The notes beneath the pieces are model-generated. The model worked only from the letters and a program-made list of their open reading frames with translations, made no database searches and was not told where the DNA came from. From contig NZ_KQ948149.1 of assembly GCF_001513955.1 (NCBI RefSeq), positions 716,227-780,226 on the forward strand: a DNA stretch of 64,000 nt. The letters run 5' to 3'. The position numbers were made by a program, and so were the translations under genes. This DNA is from Streptomyces pseudovenezuelae. GTDB taxonomy: Bacteria > Actinomycetota > Actinomycetes > Streptomycetales > Streptomycetaceae. Below, piece after piece: positions 16,896 through 25,158 of the stretch. The first letter of the stretch is position 1. Each line of letters begins with the position of its first letter.

Positions 16896-17538
16896 TGCGA
16901 GTCACCCCAGCCACCGTCTTCTCGCCGACCTCGACCGCGACGTCCACGCCCTCGGGCAGGTAGATGTCGACGCGCGAGCCGAAGCGGATCAGACCGATAC
17001 GGTCACCCTGCTCGACCTTCGTGCCCTGCGGGATGTAGGGCACGATGCGACGGGCCACCGCGCCGGCGATCTGGATCATCTCGATGTCACCGAGCTCGGT
17101 GTCGAAGTGCCAGACGACGCGCTCGTTGTTCTCGCTCTCCTTGTTGAACGCCGGAACGAACCCGCCGGGGATGTGCTCGACCGAGGTCACCGTGCCGGAG
17201 AGCGGCGCGCGGTTGACGTGGACGTTGAGCGGGCTCATGAAGATCGCGACGCGGGTGCGACCGTCCTTCCACGGCATGATGCTCTGCACCACACCGTCGG
17301 CGGGCGAGATGACCCGGCCCGGGGCGATCTCGCGCTCGGGGTCGCGGAAGAACCACAGCATGCCCGCCGCCAGCGCGGTGGCGGGCACGGCGACGGCCTT
17401 GGCGGCGCCGGACTTGCGCGCGCGTACCAGGCTCAGTGCTGCGGTGGCGACGGTCGGGAGGAGCCACGGCGATGCTCCGCGCGCGAGGCGTACGCCTGCC
17501 AGGCTGTCGCGATGTGCAGAGGTTTGGCTGTGGGGCAT
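16882..17538 (-). CDS. psd: Phosphatidylserine decarboxylase proenzyme
   Basis: 218 residues from ATG 17538 with GAAGG 6 nt upstream. It converts phosphatidylserine to phosphatidylethanolamine and uses a pyruvoyl group made by self-cleavage. The cleavage site is the GS pair in LIRFGSRVDIYLP (Gly187-Ser188), leaving a ~31-residue alpha chain. A membrane segment lies near residues 45-75, followed by WFFRDPERE and ISPADGVVQS, all typical of the short Psd class. It overlaps pssA, completing the two-step PE route in one transcript. Confidence 0.92.
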   Translation of the reverse strand: MPHSQTSAHRDSLAGVRLARGASPWLLPTVATAALSLVRARKSGAAKAVAVPATALAAGMLWFFRDPEREIAPGRVISPADGVVQSIMPWKDGRTRVAIFMSPLNVHVNRAPLSGTVTSVEHIPGGFVPAFNKESENNERVVWHFDTELGDIEMIQIAGAVARRIVPYIPQGTKVEQGDRIGLIRFGSRVDIYLPEGVDVAVEVGEKTVAGVTRIDRD

Positions 17539-17661
17539 GGATGACCTTCGTAGCGGATGATGCCGCGCACTAGACGGGGGACGGCGGCTTTCCGGGATCG
17601 TACCGGTCGCGGGCCACAACTGGGCAAGCCAGGAAGCCGAGTCGGCGGCTGAACCGTGTTG

Positions 17662-17698
17662 ACGGGGTGTGATCTTCTTCTCCAAGAAAACACCCCGT
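17662..17698 (-). terminator. Likely terminator of the ethylmalonyl-CoA operon
   Basis: ACGGGGTGT (17662-17670) and ACACCCCGT (17690-17698) are perfect 9-bp complements with a 19-nt loop that itself can pair (TTCTT/AAGAA). It lies 11 bp beyond the acyl-CoA dehydrogenase stop and upstream of psd, where it separates the two minus-strand units. Confidence 0.6.
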
Positions 17699-17708
17699 AT
17701 CCGGACAT

Positions 17709-18914
17709 CTAGCCCTGGAACCGATACTCTTCGAGCAGCCTGCGACCGATGATCATTTTCTGGATCTCGGCGGTACCTTCACCGATCAGCAGCATCGGAG
17801 CCTCACGGTAGAGGCGCTCGATCTCGTACTCCTTGGAGAAGCCGTAGCCGCCGTGGATCCGGAAGGCGTCTTCCACGACCTCCTTGCAGTACTCGGAGGC
17901 GAGGTACTTCGCCATCCCTGCCTCAAGGTCGTTTCGCTCACCGGAGTCCTTTTTGCGAGCCGCGTTGACCATCATCGCATGCGCGGCCTCGACCTTGGTA
18001 GCCATCTCGGCCAGCTTGAACTGAATCGCCTGGTGCTGAGCGATCGGCTTGCCGAAAGTGTGACGCTGCTGGGCGTACTGGACGCCCAGCTCGAAGGCAC
18101 GCTGAGCGACACCGCAGCCACGCGCCGCCACATTGACGCGCCCGACTTCCACTCCGTCCATCATTTGGTAAAAACCTCGGCCGGTGACCCCGCCGAGCAC
18201 CCGATCGGCCGGAAGTCGCAGGCCATCCATGATCAGCTCGGTGGTGTCGACCCCCTTGTAACCCATCTTGTCGATCTTCCCGGGGATGGTGAGGCCGGGG
18301 CGGACCTCTCCGAAGCCGGGCTCCTTCTCGATCAGGAAGGTCGTCATCGACTTGTGGGGCGCGGTGCCCTCGGGGTGTCCTTCATCACTTCGGACGAGAA
18401 CGGCGACCAGACTTGACGTTCCGCCGTTCGTCAGCCACATCTTCTGGCCGTTGAGGACGTATTCGTCACCGTCCTTGACCGCCTTGGAGGTGATGGCGGA
18501 CACGTCCGAGCCGAGACCCGGCTCCGACATCGAGAAGGCACCCCGGATGTCGCCGGCCGCCATGCGCGGCAGGTAGTGGTCCTTCTGCTCCTGCGTGCCG
18601 TGCTGCTTGAGCATGTACGCCACGATGAAGTGGGTGTTGATGATGCCGGAGACCGACATCCAGCCGCGGGCGATCTCCTCGACGCACAGCGCGTACGTCA
18701 GGAGGGACTCGCCCAGACCGCCGTACTCCTCGGGGATCATCAGGCCGAACAGGCCCAACTCCTTGAGCCCGTCGACGATCTGCTGCGGGTACTCGTCGCG
18801 GTGCTCCAGCTCGGTCGCGACCGGGATGATCTCCTTGTCCACGAAGTCGCGGACGGTGGAGAGGATCTCCTGCTGGATGTCGGTCAGACCGGCGGTCTGG
18901 GCGAGGCGTGCCAT
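17709..18914 (-). CDS. mcd: Acyl-CoA dehydrogenase, probable methylsuccinyl-CoA dehydrogenase
   Basis: 401 residues from ATG 18914. FAD-dependent oxidation of an acyl-CoA to the enoyl form. ACAD motifs: MIPEEYGGLGES, FSMSEPGLGSDVSA, MWLTNGG, RHTFGKPIAQHQA, and RIHGGYGFSKEYEIERLYR, with the catalytic Glu in IGEGTAEIQ near the C-terminus. Its position, last in a ccr-ecm-mcl-maoC-acd transcript, is what suggests the methylsuccinyl-CoA to mesaconyl-CoA step; on sequence alone it could be a short-chain acyl-CoA dehydrogenase. It lies 5 bp after the MaoC stop. Confidence 0.85.
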   Translation of the reverse strand: MARLAQTAGLTDIQQEILSTVRDFVDKEIIPVATELEHRDEYPQQIVDGLKELGLFGLMIPEEYGGLGESLLTYALCVEEIARGWMSVSGIINTHFIVAYMLKQHGTQEQKDHYLPRMAAGDIRGAFSMSEPGLGSDVSAITSKAVKDGDEYVLNGQKMWLTNGGTSSLVAVLVRSDEGHPEGTAPHKSMTTFLIEKEPGFGEVRPGLTIPGKIDKMGYKGVDTTELIMDGLRLPADRVLGGVTGRGFYQMMDGVEVGRVNVAARGCGVAQRAFELGVQYAQQRHTFGKPIAQHQAIQFKLAEMATKVEAAHAMMVNAARKKDSGERNDLEAGMAKYLASEYCKEVVEDAFRIHGGYGFSKEYEIERLYREAPMLLIGEGTAEIQKMIIGRRLLEEYRFQG

Positions 18915-18919
18915 CGGGC

Positions 18920-19426
18920 TCAGCCCTCCTGAAGTTCCGGGCGGCCGGGCTGCTCGCCGCCGCGCTCCTTGATGTAGGTCTCGGTGGGCACCATGACCTT
19001 GCGGCGGAACACGCAGACCAGCGTGCCGTCCTGCTTGTAGCCCTTGGTCTCGACGTAGACGATCCCGCGGTCGTTCTTCGACTTGGAGGGCCACTTGTCG
19101 AGCACGGTCGTCTGGCCGTAGATCGTGTCGCCGTGGAAGGTCGGCGCCACGTGCTTGAGCGACTCGATCTCCAGGTTGGCGATCGCCTTGCCGGAGACGT
19201 CCGGCACCGACATGCCGAGCAGCAGGGAGTAGATGTAGTTCCCGACCACGACGTTCTTGCCGAAGTCCGTCGTCTTCTCGGCGTAGTTGACGTCCATGTG
19301 GAGCGGGTGGTGGTTCATGGTCAGGAGGCAGAAGAGGTGGTCGTCGTACTCGGTGACCGTCTTCCCGGGCCAGTGCTTGTAGACCGCCCCGACCTCGAAC
19401 TCCTCGTAGGTGCGTCCGAACTGCAT
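18920..19426 (-). CDS. mch: MaoC-family dehydratase, probable mesaconyl-CoA hydratase
   Basis: 168 residues. A single hot-dog fold: FEVGAVYKHWPGKTVTEYD, then NHHPLHMDVNYAEKTDF-like hydratase motif (NHHPLHMD), NYIYSLLLGMSVPDVSGKAI and the R-specific hydratase-like C-terminus. In the ethylmalonyl-CoA pathway Mch hydrates mesaconyl-C1-CoA to beta-methylmalyl-CoA; the reference Mch is longer, while actinobacterial clusters use a short MaoC protein at this place. The role is therefore from context. Two nucleotides separate it from the lyase gene upstream. Confidence 0.82.
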   Translation of the reverse strand: MQFGRTYEEFEVGAVYKHWPGKTVTEYDDHLFCLLTMNHHPLHMDVNYAEKTTDFGKNVVVGNYIYSLLLGMSVPDVSGKAIANLEIESLKHVAPTFHGDTIYGQTTVLDKWPSKSKNDRGIVYVETKGYKQDGTLVCVFRRKVMVPTETYIKERGGEQPGRPELQEG

Positions 19427-19428
19427 GC

Positions 19429-20394
19429 TCAGGCCTCCGGGATCTCGAACTTGGAGGTGCGCTGCATGCCGGCCGCGCGTCCCTTGCCGGAGATGACCAG
19501 CGCCATCTTGCGGCTGGCCTCGTCGATCATCTCGTCGCCGAGCATCGCCGAGCCCTTCCTGCCGCCCGCCTCGGACGTGTAGTAGTCGTACGCGTCCAGG
19601 ATCAGCTCGGCGTGGTCGTAGTCCTCCTGGGAGGGCGAGAAGATCTCGTTGGACGCCTCGACCTGGCCCGGGTGCAGCACCCACTTGCCGTCGAAACCGA
19701 GGGCCGCGGCGCGCTGGGCGACCTCGCGGTAACCGTCGATGTTGCGGATCTGCAGGTAGGGACCGTCGATCGCCTGGAGGTTGTTGGCGCGGGCGGCCAT
19801 CAGGATCTTCATCAGGATGTAGTGGTAGGCGTCCGCCGGGTAGCCGGGCGGCTGCTCGCCCACGACCAGCGACTTCATGTTGATGGACGCCATGAAGTCG
19901 GCCGGGCCGAAGATGATCGTCTCGACACGCTGGGAGGCGGTCGCGATCTCGTTGACGTTGTTGAGGCCCTGGGCGTTCTCGATCTGCGCCTCGATGCCGA
20001 TCTTGCCGACCTCGAAGCCCATGGTCTTCTCGATCTGGGTCAGCAGGAGGTCGAGTGCGACGATCTGCTCGGCGGTCTGCACCTTCGGCAGCATGATGCA
20101 GTCGAGGTTCTGGCCGGCCCCCTCGACGACCGTGACGACATCGCGGTACGTCCACTCGGTCGTCCAGTCGTTGACGCGCACGACCCTCGTCTTGCCGGTC
20201 CAGTCACCCTCGTTGAGGAACTTGACGATGGTGTGCCGCGCCTCGGGCTTGGCGAGCGGGGCGCACGCGTCCTCCAGGTCGAGGAAGACCTGGTCGGCGG
20301 GGAGGCCCTGCGCCTTCTCCAGGAAGCGGGGGTTGCTCCCGGGGACCGCGAGACAGGAGCGTCGCGGACGCAGACGGTTGACGGGCGTGGTCAT
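19429..20394 (-). CDS. mcl1: HpcH/HpaI (CitE-like) lyase, probable beta-methylmalyl-CoA/malyl-CoA lyase
   Basis: 321 residues. TIM-barrel C-C lyase using Mg: RSCLAVPGSNPRFLEKA (CoA/phosphate loop), FLDLEDACAP (Glu/Asp metal site), CIMLPKVQTAEQ, IEAQIENAQGL, IFGPADFMASI and KWVLHPGQVEASN. In the ethylmalonyl-CoA pathway it splits beta-methylmalyl-CoA into glyoxylate and propionyl-CoA, and can also act on malyl-CoA. It is coupled to meaA/ecm by an ATGA overlap at 20391-20394. Confidence 0.88.
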   Translation of the reverse strand: MTTPVNRLRPRRSCLAVPGSNPRFLEKAQGLPADQVFLDLEDACAPLAKPEARHTIVKFLNEGDWTGKTRVVRVNDWTTEWTYRDVVTVVEGAGQNLDCIMLPKVQTAEQIVALDLLLTQIEKTMGFEVGKIGIEAQIENAQGLNNVNEIATASQRVETIIFGPADFMASINMKSLVVGEQPPGYPADAYHYILMKILMAARANNLQAIDGPYLQIRNIDGYREVAQRAAALGFDGKWVLHPGQVEASNEIFSPSQEDYDHAELILDAYDYYTSEAGGRKGSAMLGDEMIDEASRKMALVISGKGRAAGMQRTSKFEIPEA

Positions 20395-22439
20395 GCGGGG
20401 ACCTCCAGGGGGTCGAGCTTGTTCGCTTTCCGGATCTCGTCGACGATGCGGCCGATGATTCCGGTGATGTCGAAGTCCTTCGGGGTGAAGACCGCGGCCA
20501 CGCCGGCAGCCCTGAGCTGTTCGGCGTCTCCATGGGGGATGATCCCACCGGCGATGACAGGTACCTCTGTGGCGCCTGCCACATGGAGCCTTTCCAGGAC
20601 GTCCGGCACCAGCTGGGCGTGCGAGCCGGACAGGATGGACAGGCCGACCGCGTGCACGTCCTCGGCGAGGGCCGCGTCCACGATCTGCTCCGGGGTCAGC
20701 CGGATGCCCTGGTAGACCACCTCGAAGCCGGCGTCACGCGCGCGCACCGCGATCTGCTCGGCCCCGTTGGAGTGCCCGTCCAGGCCCGGCTTGCCGACCA
20801 GGAAGCGCAGCTTGCCCACGCCGAGGTCCTTGGCGGTCAGCTCGACCCGGCGGCGCACGTCCGCCATGGCCGAGCCGGCCTCCGCCGGGACCGCGACCGG
20901 CGCCGAGGAGACGCCCGTGGGCGCCCGGAACTCGCCGAACACCTCCCGAAGGGCCCCGGCCCACTCGCCGGTCGTGACACCCGCGCGGGCGCACTCCAGG
21001 GTGGCCTCCATGAGGTTGGCCGTGCCCTTGGCGGCCTCCTTCAGCTTCTCCAGCGCCTTGCACGGGCGCGGGTGGTTGAAGGGCGGCTGGTAGCGGGTGT
21101 CGCGCCAGTTCTGCAGCCCGGCGATCACACGGGCCTCGACGGCCGGGTCCACCGTCTGGATCGCGGTGTCCAGGTCGGCCGTCAGCGGGTTCGGCTCGGT
21201 CGTCTCGAAGATGTTGACGCCGATGATCTTCTCCTGGCCGGACTCGATCCGGGCCCGCCGCTGGGCGTGCGAGGAGACGAGCTGCGACTTCAGATAGCCC
21301 GACTCGACGGCGGCCATCGCGCCGCCCATCTCCTGGATCCGCTCGATCTCCGCGAGCGACTCCTCGACGAGCGTGCTCACCTTCGCCTCGACGACGTGCG
21401 AGCCCTCGAAGATGTCCGCGTACTCCAGCAGGTCGCTCTCGTAGGCCAGCACCTGCTGCATCCGCAGCGACCACTGCTGGTCCCAGGGCCGGGGCAGGCC
21501 CAGGGCCTCGTTCCAGGCCGGCAGCTGCACGGCACGGGCGCGTGCGTCCTTCGAGAGGGTGACGGCCAGCATCTCCAGCACGATCCGCTGGATGTTGTTC
21601 TCCGGCTGCGCCTCGGTCAGCCCGAGGGAGTTGACCTGGACGCCGTACCGGAAGCGGCGGTGCTTGGGGTTCTCGATGCCGTAGCGCTCGCGGGTGACCT
21701 GGTCCCAGATGCGGCCGAAGGCGCGCATCTTGCACATCTCCTCGATGAACCGGACTCCCGCGTTCACGAAGAAGGAGATCCGGCCGACGACGTCGCCCAT
21801 GCGCTCCTGTGGCACCTGCCCCGAGTCCCGGACGGCGTCCAGGACCGCGATCGCCGTCGACATCGCGTACGCGATCTCCTGGACCGGCGTGGCGCCCGCC
21901 TCCTGCAGGTGGTAGCTGCAGATGTTGATCGGGTTCCACTTCGGGAGGTGGGAGACCGTGTACGCGATCATGTCGGTCGTCAGACGCAGGCTCGGCTCCG
22001 GCGGGAAGACGTGCGTCCCGCGGGACAGGTACTCCTTGACGATGTCGTTCTGGGTCGTGCCCTGGAGCTGGGTGATGTCCGCGCCCTGCTCCTCGGCGAC
22101 GACCTGGTAGAGCGCCAGCAGCCACATGGCGGTGGCGTTGATCGTCATCGAGGTGTTCATCTGCTCCAGGGGGATGTCCTGGAACAGCCGGCGCATGTCA
22201 CCGAGGTGCGCGATCGGCACGCCGACCCGGCCCACCTCGCCGCGGGCGAGGATGTGGTCGGAGTCGTAGCCGGTCTGCGTCGGCAGGTCGAAGGCCACGG
22301 AGAGCCCTGTCTGCCCCTTGGCGAGGTTGCGCCGGTACAGCTCGTTGGACGCCTCGGCCGTGGAGTGACCGGCGTAGGTCCGCATGAGCCACGGCCGGTC
22401 CTTCTCCCGCTTGCTGTCGGCGGGCTGACGCTCAGTCAT
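20391..22439 (-). CDS. meaA: B12-dependent ethylmalonyl-CoA mutase (MeaA/Ecm)
   Basis: 682 residues in one chain. The N-terminal acyl-CoA mutase barrel (about 1-510) carries GLSVAFDLPTQTGYDSD, MNTSMTINATAMW and ICSYHLQEAGATP. The C-terminal cobalamin domain has the DxHxxG box at D554-H556-G559 (GLDGHSNGAEQI), then GLSILSGSH and VIAGGIIP. It rearranges ethylmalonyl-CoA to methylsuccinyl-CoA. The single-chain layout, and the position between ccr and mcl, separate it from methylmalonyl-CoA mutase. It starts 10 bp after the ccr stop. Confidence 0.92.
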   Translation of the reverse strand: MTERQPADSKREKDRPWLMRTYAGHSTAEASNELYRRNLAKGQTGLSVAFDLPTQTGYDSDHILARGEVGRVGVPIAHLGDMRRLFQDIPLEQMNTSMTINATAMWLLALYQVVAEEQGADITQLQGTTQNDIVKEYLSRGTHVFPPEPSLRLTTDMIAYTVSHLPKWNPINICSYHLQEAGATPVQEIAYAMSTAIAVLDAVRDSGQVPQERMGDVVGRISFFVNAGVRFIEEMCKMRAFGRIWDQVTRERYGIENPKHRRFRYGVQVNSLGLTEAQPENNIQRIVLEMLAVTLSKDARARAVQLPAWNEALGLPRPWDQQWSLRMQQVLAYESDLLEYADIFEGSHVVEAKVSTLVEESLAEIERIQEMGGAMAAVESGYLKSQLVSSHAQRRARIESGQEKIIGVNIFETTEPNPLTADLDTAIQTVDPAVEARVIAGLQNWRDTRYQPPFNHPRPCKALEKLKEAAKGTANLMEATLECARAGVTTGEWAGALREVFGEFRAPTGVSSAPVAVPAEAGSAMADVRRRVELTAKDLGVGKLRFLVGKPGLDGHSNGAEQIAVRARDAGFEVVYQGIRLTPEQIVDAALAEDVHAVGLSILSGSHAQLVPDVLERLHVAGATEVPVIAGGIIPHGDAEQLRAAGVAAVFTPKDFDITGIIGRIVDEIRKANKLDPLEVPA

Positions 22440-22449
22440 TCAGCGCTCC

Positions 22450-23793
22450 TCAGATGTTCCGGAAGCGGTTGATGGCGTCGATGTGCTGGGCGCGCTTCTC
22501 CTCGTCGCGCACGCCGAGGCCCTCCTCGGGGGACATGCACAGCACGCCGACCTTGCCCTGGTGGAGGTTGCGGTGCACGTCGTAGGCCGCCTGGCCGGTC
22601 TCCTCCAGGGAGTAGACCTTCGACAGGGTGGGGTGGATCTTGCCCTTCGCGATGAGCCGGTTGGCCTCCCAGGCCTCGCGGTAGTTGGCGAAGTGCGAGC
22701 CGATGATCCGCTTCAGGGACATCCACAGGTAGCGGTTGTCGTACTCGTGCATGTAGCCCGAGGTCGAGGCGCAGGTGGTGATGGTGCCGCCCTTGCGGGT
22801 GACGAAGACGGAGGCGCCGAAGGTCTCGCGGCCCGGGTGTTCGAAGACGATGTCGATGTCCTCGCCGCCGGTGAGCTCGCGGATGCGCTTGCCGAAGCGC
22901 TTCCACTCCTTGGGGTCCTGGGTCTGCTCGTCCTTCCAGAACTTGTAGCCCTCGGCGTTGCGGTCGATGATCGCCTCGGCGCCCATGGACCGGCAGATGT
23001 CCGCCTTCTGGTCGCTGGAGACGACACAGATCGGGTTGGCGCCACCGGCCAGCGCGAACTGCGTGGCGTACGAGCCCAGGCCGCCGCTCGCGCCCCAGAT
23101 CAGGACGTTGTCGCCCTGCTTCATGCCGGCGCCGTTGCGGGAGACCAGCTGCCGGTAGGCGGTGGAGTTGACGAGGCCGGGGGCGGCCGCCTCCTCCCAC
23201 GACAGGTGGTCGGGCTTGGGCATCAGCTGGTTGGACTTGACGAGCGCGATCTCGGCGAGGCCGCCGAAGTTGGTCTCGAAGCCCCAGATGCGCTGCTCGG
23301 GGTCGAGCATGGTGTCGTTGTGGCCGTCGGAGGACTCCATCTCGACGGACAGACAGTGCGCGACGACCTCGTCGCCGGGCTTCCAGGCGTTGACGCCGGG
23401 GCCGGTGCGCAGGACGACGCCCGCGAGGTCGGAGCCGATGATGTGGTACGGCAGGTCGTGTCGCTTGGCCAGGTCGTTGGTGCGGCCGTAGCGCTCCAGG
23501 AAGCCGAAGGTCGACAGCGGCTCGAAGATCGAGGTCCACACCGAGTTGTAGTTGACACTCGATGCCATGACGGCGACCAGGGCCTCGCCCGGGCCGAGCT
23601 CGGGCAGCGGCACGTCGTCGAGGTGGATCGACTTGCGCGGGTCCTTGTCGCGGGTCTCCAGACCCGCGAACATCTCCGTCTCGTCCTTGTGCACGGTGAT
23701 CGCGCGGTACGAGTCGGGGAGCGGCATGGCGGCGAAGTCGGCCGGCGTCGAGTCCGGCGACTGGATCGCGTCCAGGATGTCCTTCACGGTCAC
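22450..23793 (-). CDS. ccr: Crotonyl-CoA carboxylase/reductase
   Basis: 447 residues from GTG 23793, a full-length Ccr. It reductively carboxylates crotonyl-CoA with NADPH and CO2 to ethylmalonyl-CoA, the entry step of the ethylmalonyl-CoA pathway and a source of ethylmalonyl extender units for polyketides. MDR fold with WGASGGLGSYATQFA for NADPH. CO2-pocket residues known from Kitasatospora Ccr have counterparts here: N81 in SSVNYNS, F172-E173 in IWGFETNFGG, and a His in the GYMHEYDNR segment or close to it. It is first in the operon and has a well-formed promoter ~200 bp upstream. Confidence 0.94.
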   Translation of the reverse strand: MTVKDILDAIQSPDSTPADFAAMPLPDSYRAITVHKDETEMFAGLETRDKDPRKSIHLDDVPLPELGPGEALVAVMASSVNYNSVWTSIFEPLSTFGFLERYGRTNDLAKRHDLPYHIIGSDLAGVVLRTGPGVNAWKPGDEVVAHCLSVEMESSDGHNDTMLDPEQRIWGFETNFGGLAEIALVKSNQLMPKPDHLSWEEAAAPGLVNSTAYRQLVSRNGAGMKQGDNVLIWGASGGLGSYATQFALAGGANPICVVSSDQKADICRSMGAEAIIDRNAEGYKFWKDEQTQDPKEWKRFGKRIRELTGGEDIDIVFEHPGRETFGASVFVTRKGGTITTCASTSGYMHEYDNRYLWMSLKRIIGSHFANYREAWEANRLIAKGKIHPTLSKVYSLEETGQAAYDVHRNLHQGKVGVLCMSPEEGLGVRDEEKRAQHIDAINRFRNI

Positions 23794-23997
23794 GGTGTTG
23801 CCTCCGGCGAATGGCGTCTTGAGGGGAGACGCTGAGGGTTACGTCGGTGCCGTCGGTTCGGCGGTCTTGCTGTTCGGCAGCGCTTTGTGGCGCGGGAGGT
23901 TGCCTGTGACGCAGGCGTCCGGGCGGGCAGGTCGATGACTTGCTGGGACAGCCGGCGTACGCATGGTCTCTGCACGCCGGCCGCCCGGACTCCCCTC

Positions 23998-24040
23998 AAC
24001 GTAAGACACCGCGTGCCACCATGCAAGGCACTGAGTGCCA
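23998..24040 (-). promoter_or_regulatory. ccr operon promoter with adjoining palindromic operator
   Basis: On the minus strand TTGCAT (24026-24021) and TACGTT (24003-23998) are separated by exactly 17 bp, a good vegetative promoter; transcription would start near 23991 and leave a ~200-nt leader. Directly upstream of the -35 is the perfect palindrome GGCACTGAGTGCC (24027-24039). TGGCAC recurs inside the promoter spacer (24018-24013), 22 bp from the first copy. The layout suggests binding by the neighbouring TetR protein. TTACGTAA (24064-24071) is a second small palindrome. Confidence 0.6.
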
Positions 24041-24137
24041 GAGATTGCCCTCAGATGAAATCTTTACGTAACAAATGAGCGATGATCGATCGAACGGGGT
24101 CTGAAAGCCGCCTGAAAAGGGTCTCTGACGTGCCAAA

Positions 24138-24161
24138 ACGGCCACCCCGAAGGGTGGCCGT
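24138..24161 (-). terminator. Intrinsic terminator of the tetR gene
   Basis: ACGGCCACCC (24138-24147) pairs perfectly with GGGTGGCCGT (24152-24161) across a CGAA tetraloop. Read on the minus strand the stem is followed by TTTT, the classical intrinsic form and rare in this window. It closes the tetR transcript before the ccr promoter. Confidence 0.85.
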
Positions 24162-24182
24162 CATCACAGCGTCGAGAGCCGC

Positions 24183-24998
24183 TCAGCGCTCCTTGAGGGC
24201 CTGCTCGATGGCCCGCATCACCTCGTCGAGCGGCGCGTCGGTGCGGGCGACGGTCACCAGGACCTCGCCCTGGGACGTCACCGCGGCGGGAGCCGGCCGC
24301 GTCGCGGTCGTGGTGTCCCGCCCCGCCCCGATCCCCGTCCCGAACGTCTTGCGCACGATCGCGAAGGCGTGGTCCAGCTGCGCCTCCACGTCACCCTGGC
24401 CGCCGGCCCGCAGCCACCGACGCAGCACATGGTTGTGGGCCGTGACCACGGCCGACGCGGCGACCTCCGCCAGCAGGGGATCGTCGTTCGCGTCGTCGTC
24501 GTGGGCGTGCTCGTCGAAGTGCCCGAGCAGATACCGCGTGAACAGCCGCTCGTAGCGGGCCACCGAGGCGATCTCCGCCTCCCGCAGCGTCGGCACCTCG
24601 CGCGTCAGCTTGTAGCGGGCGACCGAGATCTCCGGCCGGCCCGCGTACATCTTCATGACTTCCTTGATGCCGCGGCACACCGTGTCGAGCGGGTGCTCGT
24701 GCGCGGGGGCCGCGTTCAGCACGGCCTCCGCCCGGATCAGGGTGTCGTCGTGGTCGGGGAAGATCGCCTCTTCCTTGGAGCGGAAGTGGCGGAAGAAGGT
24801 GCGGCGGGCGACACCGGCCGCGGCCGCGATCTCGTCGACGGTCGTCGCCTCGTACCCCTTGGTGGAGAACAGCTCCATCGCGGCGGCGGCCAGCTCTCGG
24901 CGCATCTTGAGCCGCTGGGCGGCCGCACGATTGCCTGCGGCACTCTCCGGCACGTCGGGCGTGGCTGGTGTACGGGACGACTTGGCGGGCTGGGGCAT
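24183..24998 (-). CDS. TetR-family transcriptional regulator next to the ccr operon
   Basis: 271 residues from ATG 24998 (ATG 25016 is possible). The N-terminal HTH reads KMRRELAAAAMELFSTKGY, TTVDEIAAAAGVARRTFFRH and FRSKEEAIFPDH. The C-terminal helical ligand domain has a His/Asp-rich insert (HFDEHAHDDDANDDP) and a long polar tail. Its location between the ccr operon and the 3-hydroxyacyl-CoA dehydrogenase suggests control of C4/ethylmalonyl metabolism by a CoA ester, which is inference. The frame is open through a 160-nt leader upstream; no convincing ribosome site was seen for any start. Confidence 0.85.
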   Translation of the reverse strand: MPQPAKSSRTPATPDVPESAAGNRAAAQRLKMRRELAAAAMELFSTKGYEATTVDEIAAAAGVARRTFFRHFRSKEEAIFPDHDDTLIRAEAVLNAAPAHEHPLDTVCRGIKEVMKMYAGRPEISVARYKLTREVPTLREAEIASVARYERLFTRYLLGHFDEHAHDDDANDDPLLAEVAASAVVTAHNHVLRRWLRAGGQGDVEAQLDHAFAIVRKTFGTGIGAGRDTTTATRPAPAAVTSQGEVLVTVARTDAPLDEVMRAIEQALKER

Positions 24999-25158
24999 GA
25001 CCCGAACGTACTGCATGTGCGCAGGTTGGTGCGCGTGTCCGGGGTTTGTCCGGCCCGGGGCCGGCGGCCAGGCGCCGGGTCCCGCGGGCGCGGGCGGACT
25101 GCCCGGATCGAGCAGTCCGCCCCAGTCCTCGCCGTCGGTGAACCAGTCGCCGGCGTGC

